From the NCBI GenBank assembly GCA_019239775.1, contig JAFAZN010000241.1, positions 1 to 38,557 on the forward strand: DNA of 38,557 bases, given 5' to 3'. The position numbers and the translations under genes are program-made. Origin of the DNA: Chloroflexota bacterium (GTDB lineage Bacteria; Chloroflexota; UBA6077; CF-72). The notes under the pieces were generated by a model. That model was not told the DNA's origin, did no database searches, and saw only the letters and a list, made by a program, of their open reading frames with translations. Shown piece by piece: positions 22,326-30,773 of the stretch. Positions within the stretch are counted from its first letter, which is position 1; each line of letters begins with the position of its first letter.

Positions 22326-24026
22326 ATGGCGATGCACGAACCGCGACACTCTCGCGTACTGCAGCTTCCCAGCGTGACCGACGTCGTCACCGACGATCTC
22401 GATCAATTGCTCGAGGTGCTGCCGCCGCATATTTGCGACCCGCTGCAGGCCCTCGAAGATCGACGCGAGCTGCTCGAGGTGGTCATGGACCTGGGCCGCG
22501 AACCGGAAGCGCGCCTGCCCGGGCGGGAAGTCCTCCTGTCAACCCATTCCGTCCGCGAGGAGGACATCGAGTACGTGGTCCAGCGCATCGGCGCCTTCGG
22601 CGATGACAACCGTGCCGGCATCGAGCGCACGCTGCACCGCATCTCGGCCATCCGCAATCGCGAGGGCCGCATCGTAGGCATCACCTGCCGCGTCGGCCGC
22701 GCGGTATTCGGCACCGTCGCGATCATCCGCGACATCGTCGAATCGGGCCGCAGCATCTTGATGATGGGCCGCCCAGGCGTCGGCAAGACGACCCTGCTTC
22801 GCGAAGCCGCCCGCGTGCTGGCCGACGATCTGGCCAAGCGCGTGATGATCGTGGACACCTCCAACGAGATCGGCGGCGACGGCGACATTCCCCACCCAGC
22901 TGTCGGACGAGCGCGGCGCATGCAGGTGCCAACGCCGTCGATGCAGCACGCGGTCATGATTGAGGCCGTCGAAAACCACATGCCCGAGGTCATCGTCATC
23001 GACGAGATTGGCACCGAGCTCGAAGCGGCCGCAGCCCGCACGATTGCCGAGCGCGGTGTGCAGCTGGTAGCCACGGCACACGGCAATTCGCTCGAGAACC
23101 TGATGATGAACCCAACGCTGTCGGACCTTATCGGCGGGATCCAGAGCGTCACGTTGAGTGATGAGGAAGCTCGCCGGCGCGGCACGCAGAAGTCGGTTCT
23201 CGAGCGCAAGGCGCCGCCAACCTTCGACGTGGTCGTGGAGATCCAGAACTGGAGCCACGTGGCCGTTCACGAGAACGTCGCCGAGGTGATCGACGACATT
23301 TTGCGCGGTCAGCCGGTGGTTCCCACCGTGCGCCGCCGCGGCCCGAACGGCGAAGTGCTCATCGAGGAGCCGCTGATCTCGCGAGGTGTGCGCGCCGCGG
23401 CACTCCAGGACATCGACCATCCGGCGTTTAGCCCGCTCACCCGCACGCGGCCACGGATTTCGACTCCGGTCGAGGACCTGTACCCGCCGGTAGAGGAGCG
23501 ACGAGCCGCGCCAGTCATCGATCGACGCACACCGACAGAGGTGACGCACCGCAATGGCCGCCAGGCGGTGCGGATCTATCCGTTTGGAGTCAATCGGTCA
23601 CGACTCGAGGCGCAGATACGCAGTCTGGGTTTGCCCGCCACCGTTGTCGGCGACCAACACCAGGCCGATGTGGTGCTCACCGTGCGTAACTACTACCGGC
23701 GCAAGCCGCAGGCGTTGCGGGATGCCGAGGCCAGCGGCGTGCCCGTGCATGTGCTGCGATCCAACTCGGCGAGCAACATCGAGCAGGAGCTGCTGCACAT
23801 TTCGCATCTGGACGCGGCGCCAGTCCCAGGAGCAGCCCAGAACGCACTCCGAGAGACCGAAGAAGCCATCGCTCAGGTCCTGGAAACGTCGGCGCCGGTG
23901 GAGCTCTCGCCCCAGAGCGCATATATCAGACGCCTGCAGCACCAGCTGGCCGAGCAGCACAGTCTGGCTTCGCGCAGTACTGGCAAGGAGCCCTACAGGC
24001 GCGTTCGCATCTCAAAGGCTGACTAA
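22326..24026 (+). CDS. SpoIIIAA/Ycf45-type AAA ATPase with R3H domain
   Basis: About 566 residues. An N-terminal region ([21 protein letters not shown]) precedes a RecA/AAA ATPase with Walker [10 protein letters not shown] (about 149-157), [16 protein letters not shown], Walker B VIVIDEIG and sensor ATAHG. A second half has [20 protein letters not shown] and [20 protein letters not shown], a nucleic-acid-associated R3H-type region. This architecture matches the single-stranded nucleic acid-binding R3H protein/Ycf45 family of Cyanobacteria, plastids and Chloroflexi, related to sporulation ATPase SpoIIIAA but not restricted to spore formers; its role is unsettled. ATG 22326 or ATG 22332 is likely; TTG 22299 would overlap the GNAT gene. 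tmk starts 7 nt after its stop. Confidence 0.8.
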   Translation: MAMHEPRHSRVLQLPSVTDVVTDDLDQLLEVLPPHICDPLQALEDRRELLEVVMDLGREPEARLPGREVLLSTHSVREEDIEYVVQRIGAFGDDNRAGIERTLHRISAIRNREGRIVGITCRVGRAVFGTVAIIRDIVESGRSILMMGRPGVGKTTLLREAARVLADDLAKRVMIVDTSNEIGGDGDIPHPAVGRARRMQVPTPSMQHAVMIEAVENHMPEVIVIDEIGTELEAAAARTIAERGVQLVATAHGNSLENLMMNPTLSDLIGGIQSVTLSDEEARRRGTQKSVLERKAPPTFDVVVEIQNWSHVAVHENVAEVIDDILRGQPVVPTVRRRGPNGEVLIEEPLISRGVRAAALQDIDHPAFSPLTRTRPRISTPVEDLYPPVEERRAAPVIDRRTPTEVTHRNGRQAVRIYPFGVNRSRLEAQIRSLGLPATVVGDQHQADVVLTVRNYYRRKPQALRDAEASGVPVHVLRSNSASNIEQELLHISHLDAAPVPGAAQNALRETEEAIAQVLETSAPVELSPQSAYIRRLQHQLAEQHSLASRSTGKEPYRRVRISKAD

Positions 24027-24033
24027 CCCTCGG

Positions 24034-24654
24034 GTGTTCATCACCTTCGAAGGCACAGAGGGTTCCGGGAAATCCCTTCAGGCGCGCAGGCTCTCGGAGC
24101 GCCTTCGCGCGCAGGGCCGCGTCGTCCTGCTCACGCACGAACCAGGTGGTACACCGCTTGGTACGGAGCTGCGCGGGCTACTGCTCCATCGCGATGAGTT
24201 GCAGCTCACCGGACGTGCGGAGGCGCTCCTCATGAATGCCTCGCGGGCGCAATTAGTCGAAACACTCATCCGACCGGCGTTAGAACGGGGCGAATTCGTC
24301 GTGTGCGACCGATTCGCCGATTCCACACTCGCCTATCAAGGTGCTGGCCGGGGCCTTGACGGACAGGAGCTGGCCTCGGTGATATCCTTCGCCACCGCCG
24401 GACTCCAGCCAGACATGACGATGCTCCTCGATGTGCCAGTCGAGGTCGGGCTGGCACGCAAACACGTGCAGGACCAACGCAATCGGTTCGAGGCCGAAGC
24501 CCTGGCCTTCCACACCCGAGTTCGCGCCGCGTACCTTGCCCAGGCGCACGCCGACCCGCAACGCTGGTGGTGTTTTGATGGGACCGAACCACCCGACAGC
24601 CTGGCGGACTCAATCTGGCAGACCGTCATGGAGCGAATGGGTCGCCGAACATGA
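24034..24654 (+). CDS. tmk: Thymidylate kinase
   Basis: A 206-residue kinase making dTDP from dTMP. Starting at GTG 24034 the protein opens FITFEGTEGSGKSLQARRL, with the P-loop at residues 7-14. THEPGGTPLGTELRGLL, the DR(F/Y) motif as CDRFADSTLAYQGAGRGLD and the lid region around RKHVQDQRNRFE follow. Arg in the P-loop third position is absent (GTEGSGKS), which suits the type with a lid arginine. An in-frame CTG at 24019 overlapping the upstream gene is possible but not needed. The stop overlaps the darA start as ATGA. The order tmk-darA is the same as in Bacillus (tmk-yaaQ). Confidence 0.93.
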   Translation: MFITFEGTEGSGKSLQARRLSERLRAQGRVVLLTHEPGGTPLGTELRGLLLHRDELQLTGRAEALLMNASRAQLVETLIRPALERGEFVVCDRFADSTLAYQGAGRGLDGQELASVISFATAGLQPDMTMLLDVPVEVGLARKHVQDQRNRFEAEALAFHTRVRAAYLAQAHADPQRWWCFDGTEPPDSLADSIWQTVMERMGRRT

Positions 24655-24980
24655 AGTTGGTTGTCGCGGTTGTCCAATCCGAGGACGCCAGTGGGCTCCT
24701 GACACAGCTCTCGAACAGGGGCTTTCGTGCCACGCGCATCAAGACGGCTGGCGGCTTCTTGCGGGAGGCCAACGCCACGATCTTTGTGGGCGTTGAAGCT
24801 GAGGACGTGGACACGGTCGTCCACACGATCCGCGAGAACTGCACGACGCGGCAGCAGCAGATCACCGCCATTCCCGCGGTCATGGAGCCGGGCGAGTTCT
24901 TTCTTCCGTATCCCGTGGAAGTCGAAGTCGGCGGCGCGACAATCTTCGTGCTGGACGTTGAGCGCTTCGAAAGGGTTTAG
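24651..24980 (+). CDS. darA: PII-like cyclic-di-AMP receptor (DarA/PstA family)
   Basis: A 109-residue PII-like signal receptor of the family with PF06153. It opens KLVVAVVQSEDASGLLTQLSNRGFRATRIKTAGGFLREANATIFVGVEA, the strand and loop set in which the T-loop start, the RxTxI region and the GGFL-x3-NAT segment form the c-di-AMP site. The C-terminal part is shown as FFLPYPVEVEVGGATIFVLDV. It forms trimers in known members. The ATG at 24651 overlaps the tmk stop. Its effector is unknown even in well-studied organisms; in this genome potassium regulation by the TrkA proteins is a natural candidate link. Confidence 0.9.
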   Translation: MKLVVAVVQSEDASGLLTQLSNRGFRATRIKTAGGFLREANATIFVGVEAEDVDTVVHTIRENCTTRQQQITAIPAVMEPGEFFLPYPVEVEVGGATIFVLDVERFERV

Positions 24981-25047
24981 TTACCAAACTTTGCTAGCTC
25001 TCCCGCGTGAGTTGCGGTACGGTCAGTGGCTATAGGGAGGGCCGCCC

Positions 25048-25782
25048 GTGAAGGATGGACAGCTCCTGATCCTTGACCACGCGCCGCTGAAGAGCACCAG
25101 CGTCGCGATCGCGTTGCTGGCTGGCTTCGTTGCCTCTGTGGCGATGGTCCTGGCTTTCGCGGCGGCCTACGCTGCCGCGCTCGTTTTGAGTCGCTTGCCT
25201 GTCCCTGTGCTGGCGGACTGGTTCCGTGGCCTCACCACTAACCAGCTCATCGACATCGCCGCGCCGAACCTCTACGCCGCCACCGCGGTGTTCTTCGTGG
25301 GCGGCATGGTCTGGGCGCTCTTGTACGCGCTCGTGTTCGACGGCCGAGTGAACGGGTCGCCTTTGGAGCGAGGAGTCAAATTCGCGCTCGTACCCTGGTT
25401 GTTCTCACTGCTGATCTTCATGCCGCTGGTAGGTGGCGGGCTCCTGGGGTTGAGCCTTGGCGCGGGGCCGCTGCCGATTCTCGGCAATCTCGTCTTGCAC
25501 GCCGTTTACGGGGCGGTGCTCGGGACCGTTTGGGGGTCAGCCGAATCCGTGATCGACTTGCCTGGGCGTCAGGCGTACTCGGAGGACTTGCAGGCAGGCC
25601 GCCTGTCGGAGCTCGGCGCTGCGCGCGGGATCGGCGTCGGCGTGGCGCTTGGCTTGGTTGTTGGACTGGTGAGCGCGGCACTCGTGCCGCATGGAGCCAT
25701 GAATCCGCTGGCGATCGTCGTCGCGATAGCTCTCAGCGGCGCCGCCTTCGGCGGGTTCGCAGGCTCCTTCGCCACGCGCTAG
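25048..25782 (+). CDS. Hypothetical multipass membrane protein
   Basis: A 244-residue integral membrane protein with about six hydrophobic segments (near residues 18-42, 70-90, 108-128, 130-160, 195-215 and 222-240). Glycine-rich helices include GVGVALGLVVGLVSAALVP and GAAFGGFAGSFATR, and a small loop carries SAESVIDLPGRQAYSEDL. I do not recognise a family with confidence; it resembles DUF-type membrane proteins of Chloroflexi that lack characterised members. GTG 25048 is preceded by an AGGGAGGG ribosome site 7 nt upstream, one of the few strong ones here. A 67-bp gap separates it from darA, and a cruciform follows its stop. Confidence 0.6.
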   Translation: MKDGQLLILDHAPLKSTSVAIALLAGFVASVAMVLAFAAAYAAALVLSRLPVPVLADWFRGLTTNQLIDIAAPNLYAATAVFFVGGMVWALLYALVFDGRVNGSPLERGVKFALVPWLFSLLIFMPLVGGGLLGLSLGAGPLPILGNLVLHAVYGAVLGTVWGSAESVIDLPGRQAYSEDLQAGRLSELGAARGIGVGVALGLVVGLVSAALVPHGAMNPLAIVVAIALSGAAFGGFAGSFATR

Positions 25783-25783
25783 C

Positions 25784-25823
25784 GGTAAGGGAGGTCCTCC
25801 CCTCGGCGGCGGTCGGCCTTACC
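25784..25823. terminator. Nested hairpin between convergent genes
   Basis: An outer 7-bp stem GGTAAGG (25784-25790) / CCTTACC (25817-25823) encloses an inner inverted repeat GGGAGG-T-CCTCCC (25789-25801). The outer stem runs through the minus-strand stop codon of the carboxypeptidase gene (25819-25821) and starts 2 nt after the plus-strand stop. It probably terminates or protects transcripts from both sides. There is no T tract. Confidence 0.5.
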
Positions 25824-27000
25824 ACTGGAAGCTGTGCCAGACCCAGTCAAAGAGCGCGGTGCAGTCGCCCTGCAGATTCTTGCTGCCCATCAGCGAGACG
25901 TAGACGCGGTGTCCATCCCGCGTCGCTGATGCCACGATGGTTCGCCCTGCAATATCCGTGTAGCCAATTTTCACGCCGTCAGCGCCAGCATACGAGTAGA
26001 GCATCGGGTTGAGGTTGTGCATGTAGTAGTCGTCGCCGACGAAGGACTTGCTGGCCGCGAGCGTGCGAAACTCGGGATTTCGCATCGCGTACCGCGCCAG
26101 CAGCGCCATGTCGTACGCGCTGGAGTAGTGGTTGTCAGCATCCATGCCGCTCGGGGTGACGAAATGGGTGTCCTGCAAATGCAGCGAGGCAACTTCCTCG
26201 TTCATCCAGGCGACGTATGTTTCGCGCGAGCCGGCGAGCGAGTAAGCCACCTGCTCGGCCGCGTCGTTGCCGCTGGGGAGCATCATCCCGTAGAGCAGCG
26301 TCTCGAGCGTGACGTGGTCATCCGGCTCGAGCCCCATGACCGATGAACCATCGCAGGCGACCAACGCCGAAGAGCTGACCGTCGTGGTGTAGACGTGCTT
26401 GATATCGGGTTGATGCTCGATCGCGACGATGGTCGTGGCAATTTTGGTGATGCTGGCGGGCGCCTCCCGTGCAAACGGGTCGACCGCATCGAGCAGCGCG
26501 CCTGAAGCCTCGTCGAGGACCGCCACGTGCGGTGCGGTGACGTGCGGGGCTGGGTCAGTACCGACCTGGTGAGGGCCACCGGTCGCGGCAATTGCCTGGC
26601 TCGGCGAACCAGGGGGCGTGATCTGAATGATGGGAACCAGCGGCGGCAGCGCCACATGGGCCGGCGGCGCGGCGGTGTCGCAGTACTGCTGCTGCTGCAC
26701 ACGATCGGGATCGGGCGTGGCAACCGCGGTGGGCGTTGCAGGTTCGGTCGGAACGACGGTTGGCCTCGGCGTCGGGGGCACTGCGGTTGGTGGCACCGGC
26801 GTGGGCGGGACTGCGGTTGGCGGCAGGGGCGTCGGCACAAGCGTTGGCGGCGCAGGCGTCGCCACGACCACGGGCGTCGGCACCACTACTCGTGTATTCA
26901 CCGCGGGCACTTGGGTGACCTGCGCAGGTGGAGTGGCAGTGTCGCAGGCCGCGAGCACCACGAGACCAATGGCCATCGCGATCAACCGACCCGCGGGCAT
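25819..27000 (-). CDS. D-alanyl-D-alanine carboxypeptidase-like lipoprotein (S11 family)
   Basis: A 393-residue predicted lipoprotein. The signal peptide ends in VLAAC (lipobox, Cys19), followed by a Pro/Thr-rich linker with [17 protein letters not shown] repeats (about 35-95), probably crossing the wall. The S11 domain has Ser183-Ile-Thr-Lys186 (SITK), Ser243-Gly-Asn245 (SGN) and a third motif reading Lys344-Ile-Gly346 (DGVKIGYT) where KTG is usual. Such enzymes trim the terminal D-Ala from peptidoglycan pentapeptides. ATG 27000 fits the signal peptide; an earlier start at 27051 would add 17 residues before it. The promoter region is shared with divergent pyrG (71 bp). Confidence 0.87.
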   Translation of the reverse strand: MPAGRLIAMAIGLVVLAACDTATPPAQVTQVPAVNTRVVVPTPVVVATPAPPTLVPTPLPPTAVPPTPVPPTAVPPTPRPTVVPTEPATPTAVATPDPDRVQQQQYCDTAAPPAHVALPPLVPIIQITPPGSPSQAIAATGGPHQVGTDPAPHVTAPHVAVLDEASGALLDAVDPFAREAPASITKIATTIVAIEHQPDIKHVYTTTVSSSALVACDGSSVMGLEPDDHVTLETLLYGMMLPSGNDAAEQVAYSLAGSRETYVAWMNEEVASLHLQDTHFVTPSGMDADNHYSSAYDMALLARYAMRNPEFRTLAASKSFVGDDYYMHNLNPMLYSYAGADGVKIGYTDIAGRTIVASATRDGHRVYVSLMGSKNLQGDCTALFDWVWHSFQW

Positions 27001-27057
27001 TCGGCGCGTATTGTGCAAGACACGCGCCGGAACCAGCGCGGGCTCGCACAAACGTGC

Positions 27058-27063
27058 TACGCT
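27058..27063 (+). promoter_or_regulatory. -10 box of pyrG
   Basis: TACGCT sits 8 nt before the GTG start of pyrG, so transcription would begin at or within 1-2 nt of the start codon. No -35 match is evident. The region 27001-27071 must also serve the divergent carboxypeptidase gene. Confidence 0.4.
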
Positions 27064-27071
27064 GTAAGCCC

Positions 27072-28760
27072 GTGGATCACACGGGTTCGGCGCGAGCGAC
27101 GAAGTACATCTTCGTCTCAGGCGGCGTTGTTTCGTCGGTAGGTAAGGGGATTACCGTCGCGTCGATCGGTCGGCTGCTGAAAGCACGCGGCATCTCGGTT
27201 TGCATTCTCAAACTCGACCCGTACATCAACGTCGATCCGGGCACAATGTCGCCGTATCAGCACGGCGAGGTCTTCGTCACCGACGATGGTGCCGAGACAG
27301 ACCTTGACCTCGGCCACTACGAGCGTTTCATCGACGAGAACCTGACGCGGCTTTCGAACGTCACGACCGGGCAGATCTATTCGGCGGTGATCGGTCGCGA
27401 GCGACGCGGCGACTTCCTGGGCGGCACCATCCAGGTTGTTCCGCACGTCACCAACGAGATCAAGGAGCGTATCGAGCGCGTTGCGCGTACGACCAACGCC
27501 GAGGTCATCATCGCGGAGGTCGGCGGGACCGTCGGCGACATCGAATGCCAGCCGTTCCTCGAAGCGATTCGGCAGATCCACCGTGAGCTGGAGCGCGACC
27601 GCACGCTCTTCGTACACCTGACGTTGCTTCCCTACGTGGGCGCGACCAGCGAGCTCAAGACCAAACCAACCCAGCACAGCGTCAAGGAGCTGCGGTCGAT
27701 CGGCATCCAGCCGGACGTGATCTGTGCGCGTTCGGACTATCCCGTTCCCGACGACATGCGCGACAAGATTGCCCTGTTCTGCGACGTGGAGCGACGCGCC
27801 GTGGTGCCGCTCGAGACCGCTGACACGATCTACAGCGTGCCGCTCGTCCTCGAAGAATCGGGCCTGGGTGACTTCATCGTCGAACGCCTCGGGCTGCCGA
27901 CGCGACCGGCCGACCTGGAGGGTTGGCGCGAATTGGTGCATCGCTCACGGACCGTCAAGGACGAGGTCGTCATTGGCGTGGTCGGCAAGTACGTGGAGCT
28001 GCAGGACGCGTACATCTCGGTACGCGAGGCCATTCATCACGCGGCGTGGACGCACCAGCGCAAGCCCATCATCCGCTGGATCGATTCGCAGCGCCTGGAG
28101 CAGGCCGAGGAGGATTGGGAGCGCATCCTCGAGGGCCTGCACGGCATCATCGTGCCCGGCGGCTTCGGCTACCGCGGCGTCGAAGGCAAGATCCGCGCGG
28201 CGCAGTTCGCCCGCGAGCACAACGTCCCATATCTCGGGTTGTGTTTGGGCATGCAGGTGCTCTGCATCGAGTTCGCGCGCCACGTGCTGGGCTCCATCGA
28301 ACCGAACTCCACTGAGTTCAACCTGTTCACGCGCTACCCGGTCATCGATTTGCTGCCCGAACAGCGCGATATCGAGGACAAGGGTGCGACGATGCGGCTG
28401 GGCGTGTACCCATGCCAGCTGAAGCCAGGCTCGCTCGCGGCGGCCGCGTACGAGGAGAGCATCGTCTTCGAGCGGCATCGCCATCGCTATGAGTTCAACA
28501 ACAACTTCCGCGAGATGCTGGGCGAAGCCGGGCTGGTGTTCTCGGGCACTTCGCCCGACGGGCGTCTCGTGGAAATTGCCGAAGTGGCGAATCACCCGTT
28601 CATGCTTGGTTCGCAGTTCCATCCAGAGTTGAAGAGCCGCCCCAACCGGCCCCACCCGCTATTCCGCGATTTCGTGCGCGCCGCTGCCGACCTTGCTGGC
28701 GAGCAATTGCCGCTTGACACGGTGTCCACGACCGAAGCTGCCGCGTTGGCCGCTGACTGA
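27072..28760 (+). CDS. pyrG: CTP synthase
   Basis: A 562-residue glutamine-dependent enzyme aminating UTP to CTP. The synthase domain opens [23 protein letters not shown] (P-loop) and has [41 protein letters not shown] split over residues 40-80, then [10 protein letters not shown]. The class I glutamine amidotransferase domain has the cysteine nucleophile in [11 protein letters not shown], an oxyanion GGFGYRG segment and the His-Glu pair in [10 protein letters not shown]. Length is near the family's usual 540. GTG 27072 gives a 10-residue lead before the core; a longer reading frame upstream is only the antisense of the lipoprotein gene. No ribosome site is visible, and the mRNA is probably leaderless. 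Confidence 0.95.
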   Translation: MDHTGSARATKYIFVSGGVVSSVGKGITVASIGRLLKARGISVCILKLDPYINVDPGTMSPYQHGEVFVTDDGAETDLDLGHYERFIDENLTRLSNVTTGQIYSAVIGRERRGDFLGGTIQVVPHVTNEIKERIERVARTTNAEVIIAEVGGTVGDIECQPFLEAIRQIHRELERDRTLFVHLTLLPYVGATSELKTKPTQHSVKELRSIGIQPDVICARSDYPVPDDMRDKIALFCDVERRAVVPLETADTIYSVPLVLEESGLGDFIVERLGLPTRPADLEGWRELVHRSRTVKDEVVIGVVGKYVELQDAYISVREAIHHAAWTHQRKPIIRWIDSQRLEQAEEDWERILEGLHGIIVPGGFGYRGVEGKIRAAQFAREHNVPYLGLCLGMQVLCIEFARHVLGSIEPNSTEFNLFTRYPVIDLLPEQRDIEDKGATMRLGVYPCQLKPGSLAAAAYEESIVFERHRHRYEFNNNFREMLGEAGLVFSGTSPDGRLVEIAEVANHPFMLGSQFHPELKSRPNRPHPLFRDFVRAAADLAGEQLPLDTVSTTEAAALAAD

Positions 28761-28765
28761 AACCG

Positions 28766-28771
28766 CATAAT
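28766..28771 (+). promoter_or_regulatory. -10 box for the epimerase gene, leaderless
   Basis: CATAAT lies 7 nt upstream of GTG 28779, which puts the predicted transcription start on the start codon. CGTTGG 16 nt further upstream (28744-28749) is a weak -35, inside the end of pyrG. The gene would therefore have its own leaderless transcript even though it is only 18 bp downstream of pyrG. Confidence 0.5.
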
Positions 28772-28778
28772 CGAGTTC

Positions 28779-29705
28779 GTGCGAATTCTCGTCACGGGCG
28801 GAGCCGGGTTCATCGGCTCGCACGTCGTGGATGGCTTCAAGGCCGAGAACCACGAGGTCGCCGTGGTGGACGACCTGTCTGCCGGAAATCGGGCGAACCT
28901 GGATCCGGCAATCAAGCTGTACCAGTGCGATATCCGCGATGACGCGTTGGAAGCCGTTTTCCGGGAGTTCAAGCCCGAAGTGGTCGATCACCACGCCGCG
29001 CAGTCGAATGTGCCGGCGTCCGTGTCCAACCCGGTCCACGACGCCAGCGTGAACGTGCTTGGCACACTCAACCTTCTGAGGCTTTCGGCCACCCACGGGG
29101 TGAAGAAGTTCATCTACGTCTCGTCGGGCGGCGCTATGTACGGTGAGCCAGACCCGACGGATCTCCCCGTGAAGGAGACCGCTCCCGTGAGGCCTCTCTC
29201 GCCGTATGGAGCGAGCAAGCAGGCCGTCGAAGCGTGGCTCGGCGTGTACCACCGGACATTTGGGTTGGACTACACCGTGTTGCGCTACGCCAACATCTAC
29301 GGCCCACGCCAGAGCATTCGTGAAGAGGGCGCCGTGGTGGCCGTGTTCGCCACGCGTATGGCGGCCGATCAGCCCGTCACCATCGACGGGACGGGTCAAC
29401 AAACGCGCGACTTCGTGTACGTTGGCGACTGCGTCACCGCGAATGTCGCCGCGCTCGAGCGTGGTTCGGGCATGTCCGTCAACATTGGCACCGGCCGCGA
29501 GACCTCGATTCGCGATATCTTCGAGGCCATGGCGGAAGTTGCCGGGTACAGCCACCAGCCGAACTTTGGGCCCGGGCGGACCGGTGACGTCGTCCGCATC
29601 GTGCTCGACCCGAGCCTGGCCAAACGCGAGCTGAACTGGGAGGCCAAAACGGGCCTTCACGACGGGCTCGCCAAGACCTACGCCTACTTCCGCAATGGAC
29701 GTTAG
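28779..29705 (+). CDS. NAD-dependent epimerase (UDP-glucose 4-epimerase-like)
   Basis: A 308-residue extended short-chain dehydrogenase. GGAGFIGSHVVDGF (NAD-binding) opens the protein. The catalytic Ser is in YVSSGGAMYGEP, the Tyr-x3-Lys is in SPYGASKQAVE and a nucleotide-sugar loop is in RYANIYGPRQ. The C-terminal DFVYVGDCVTANVAALE and NIGTGRETSIRD are typical of GalE/WbpP-like proteins. It probably makes a 4-epimerised UDP- or GDP-sugar for surface glycans. It overlaps manC by 11 nt, tying it to GDP-mannose supply. The exact sugar cannot be told. Confidence 0.85.
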   Translation: MRILVTGGAGFIGSHVVDGFKAENHEVAVVDDLSAGNRANLDPAIKLYQCDIRDDALEAVFREFKPEVVDHHAAQSNVPASVSNPVHDASVNVLGTLNLLRLSATHGVKKFIYVSSGGAMYGEPDPTDLPVKETAPVRPLSPYGASKQAVEAWLGVYHRTFGLDYTVLRYANIYGPRQSIREEGAVVAVFATRMAADQPVTIDGTGQQTRDFVYVGDCVTANVAALERGSGMSVNIGTGRETSIRDIFEAMAEVAGYSHQPNFGPGRTGDVVRIVLDPSLAKRELNWEAKTGLHDGLAKTYAYFRNGR

Positions 29706-30765
29706 AGCCGATTCACACATCGCCATCCTGGCGGGCGGCGAAGGGACGCGTCTCTGGCCATTGAGTCGCAGCCGCCGTCCCAAGCAGCTCTTGCAGCTCG
29801 GTGGCGATCGTTCACTGATTCAGCGCACTGTCGATCGGCTGCGGCCACTCGTCGATCCCGAGCGGATTTTGATCATTACCGAGCAATCGCACGCGGACGA
29901 CCTGCATGCGCAGTTGCCCGAGCTTCCGAGCTCCAGCATCATTGTGGAGCCCACCCGCCGTGGGACTGCTGCCGCGCTGCTGCTGGCCGCGATGCACGTG
30001 CGCGAGCGGGCGCCGGAAGCGACGTGGGCGTCCTTGCACTCCGACGCGTTCATCGCCGATGACGACGAGTTTCGCCGCACACTCGCTGCAGCGCTGGAGG
30101 CCGCCGCATCAGGCGAATACCTTGTGACGACGGGTGTTGAGCCGCGGTTTCCCGCCACCGGGTATGGCTACATCCAGCGCGGCGCCGAGGTTGGCACCTT
30201 CCGCGGGTTCCCGCTGCATCGCGTCGTGCGCTTCGTTGAAAAGCCTGATCTCCAGACCGCTGAGGCGTATCTGGCCAGTGGCGAGTACCTGTGGAATCCC
30301 GGCGTGTTCGTATGGAAGAACGCCGCACTCCTCGACGCCTTTCAGCGGCATCAACCGGAGATTTATGAGGTTCTGAACTCCGTCGGGATAGGTGAGGTCG
30401 ACCGCGTATATCCAGAGGCACCTCGTGAAACCATCGACGTTGGAATCATGGAGCGTGCGCTGAATGTGGCCACGATTCCCGCGCGCTTCAGCTGGAGCGA
30501 TATCGGCAGCTGGGCGGAGCTCTGGGAGCTGGCCACCCAGGAGCCAGCCACCAATGTTGATTTGGGCTCAGGCCGCGTGCTGACCGAAGACAGCTTCGGC
30601 AACCTGGTGTATGCGGACGGGCGCACCGTTGCGCTGGTCGGCGTCAACGACCTCGTGGTAGTTGAGACCGCGGACGCAGTCTTCGTCTGCCCACGGGCTC
30701 GGTCGCAGGACGTGAAACTGATCGTGCAGCGCCTCCAGCGCGAAGGCCGCGGCGAACTGCTCTAA
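29695..30765 (+). CDS. manC: Mannose-1-phosphate guanylyltransferase
   Basis: A 356-residue nucleotidyltransferase producing GDP-mannose. The signature AILAGGEGTRLWPLSRSRRPKQLLQL (nucleotide loop) is at residues 9-34, followed by IIVEPTRRGTAAALLLAA, LHSDAF (the metal-binding HxD of the family) and FVEKPD. SWSDIGSWAELWE marks the latter part of the catalytic domain. It lacks the C-terminal isomerase (ManA-like) cupin of bifunctional enzymes. The ATG at 29695 overlaps the epimerase stop. With the gmd and rmd genes 5-7 kb away it forms a plausible GDP-deoxyhexose pathway. Confidence 0.91.
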   Translation: MDVRADSHIAILAGGEGTRLWPLSRSRRPKQLLQLGGDRSLIQRTVDRLRPLVDPERILIITEQSHADDLHAQLPELPSSSIIVEPTRRGTAAALLLAAMHVRERAPEATWASLHSDAFIADDDEFRRTLAAALEAAASGEYLVTTGVEPRFPATGYGYIQRGAEVGTFRGFPLHRVVRFVEKPDLQTAEAYLASGEYLWNPGVFVWKNAALLDAFQRHQPEIYEVLNSVGIGEVDRVYPEAPRETIDVGIMERALNVATIPARFSWSDIGSWAELWELATQEPATNVDLGSGRVLTEDSFGNLVYADGRTVALVGVNDLVVVETADAVFVCPRARSQDVKLIVQRLQREGRGELL

Positions 30766-30773
30766 CGACGCCC

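Noticed and set aside
24019..24036. CTG 24019 as a third unusual start codon for tmk
   Set aside because: It is in frame and overlaps the upstream gene, but GTG 24034 gives the normal tmk N-terminus, so a CTG start is not needed.
26527..27141. Plus-strand frames rich in Arg/Gly or Gly/Thr/Val opposite the carboxypeptidase linker
   Set aside because: They mirror the Pro/Thr repeats of the lipoprotein; no homology or start signal, and the pyrG start lies after them.
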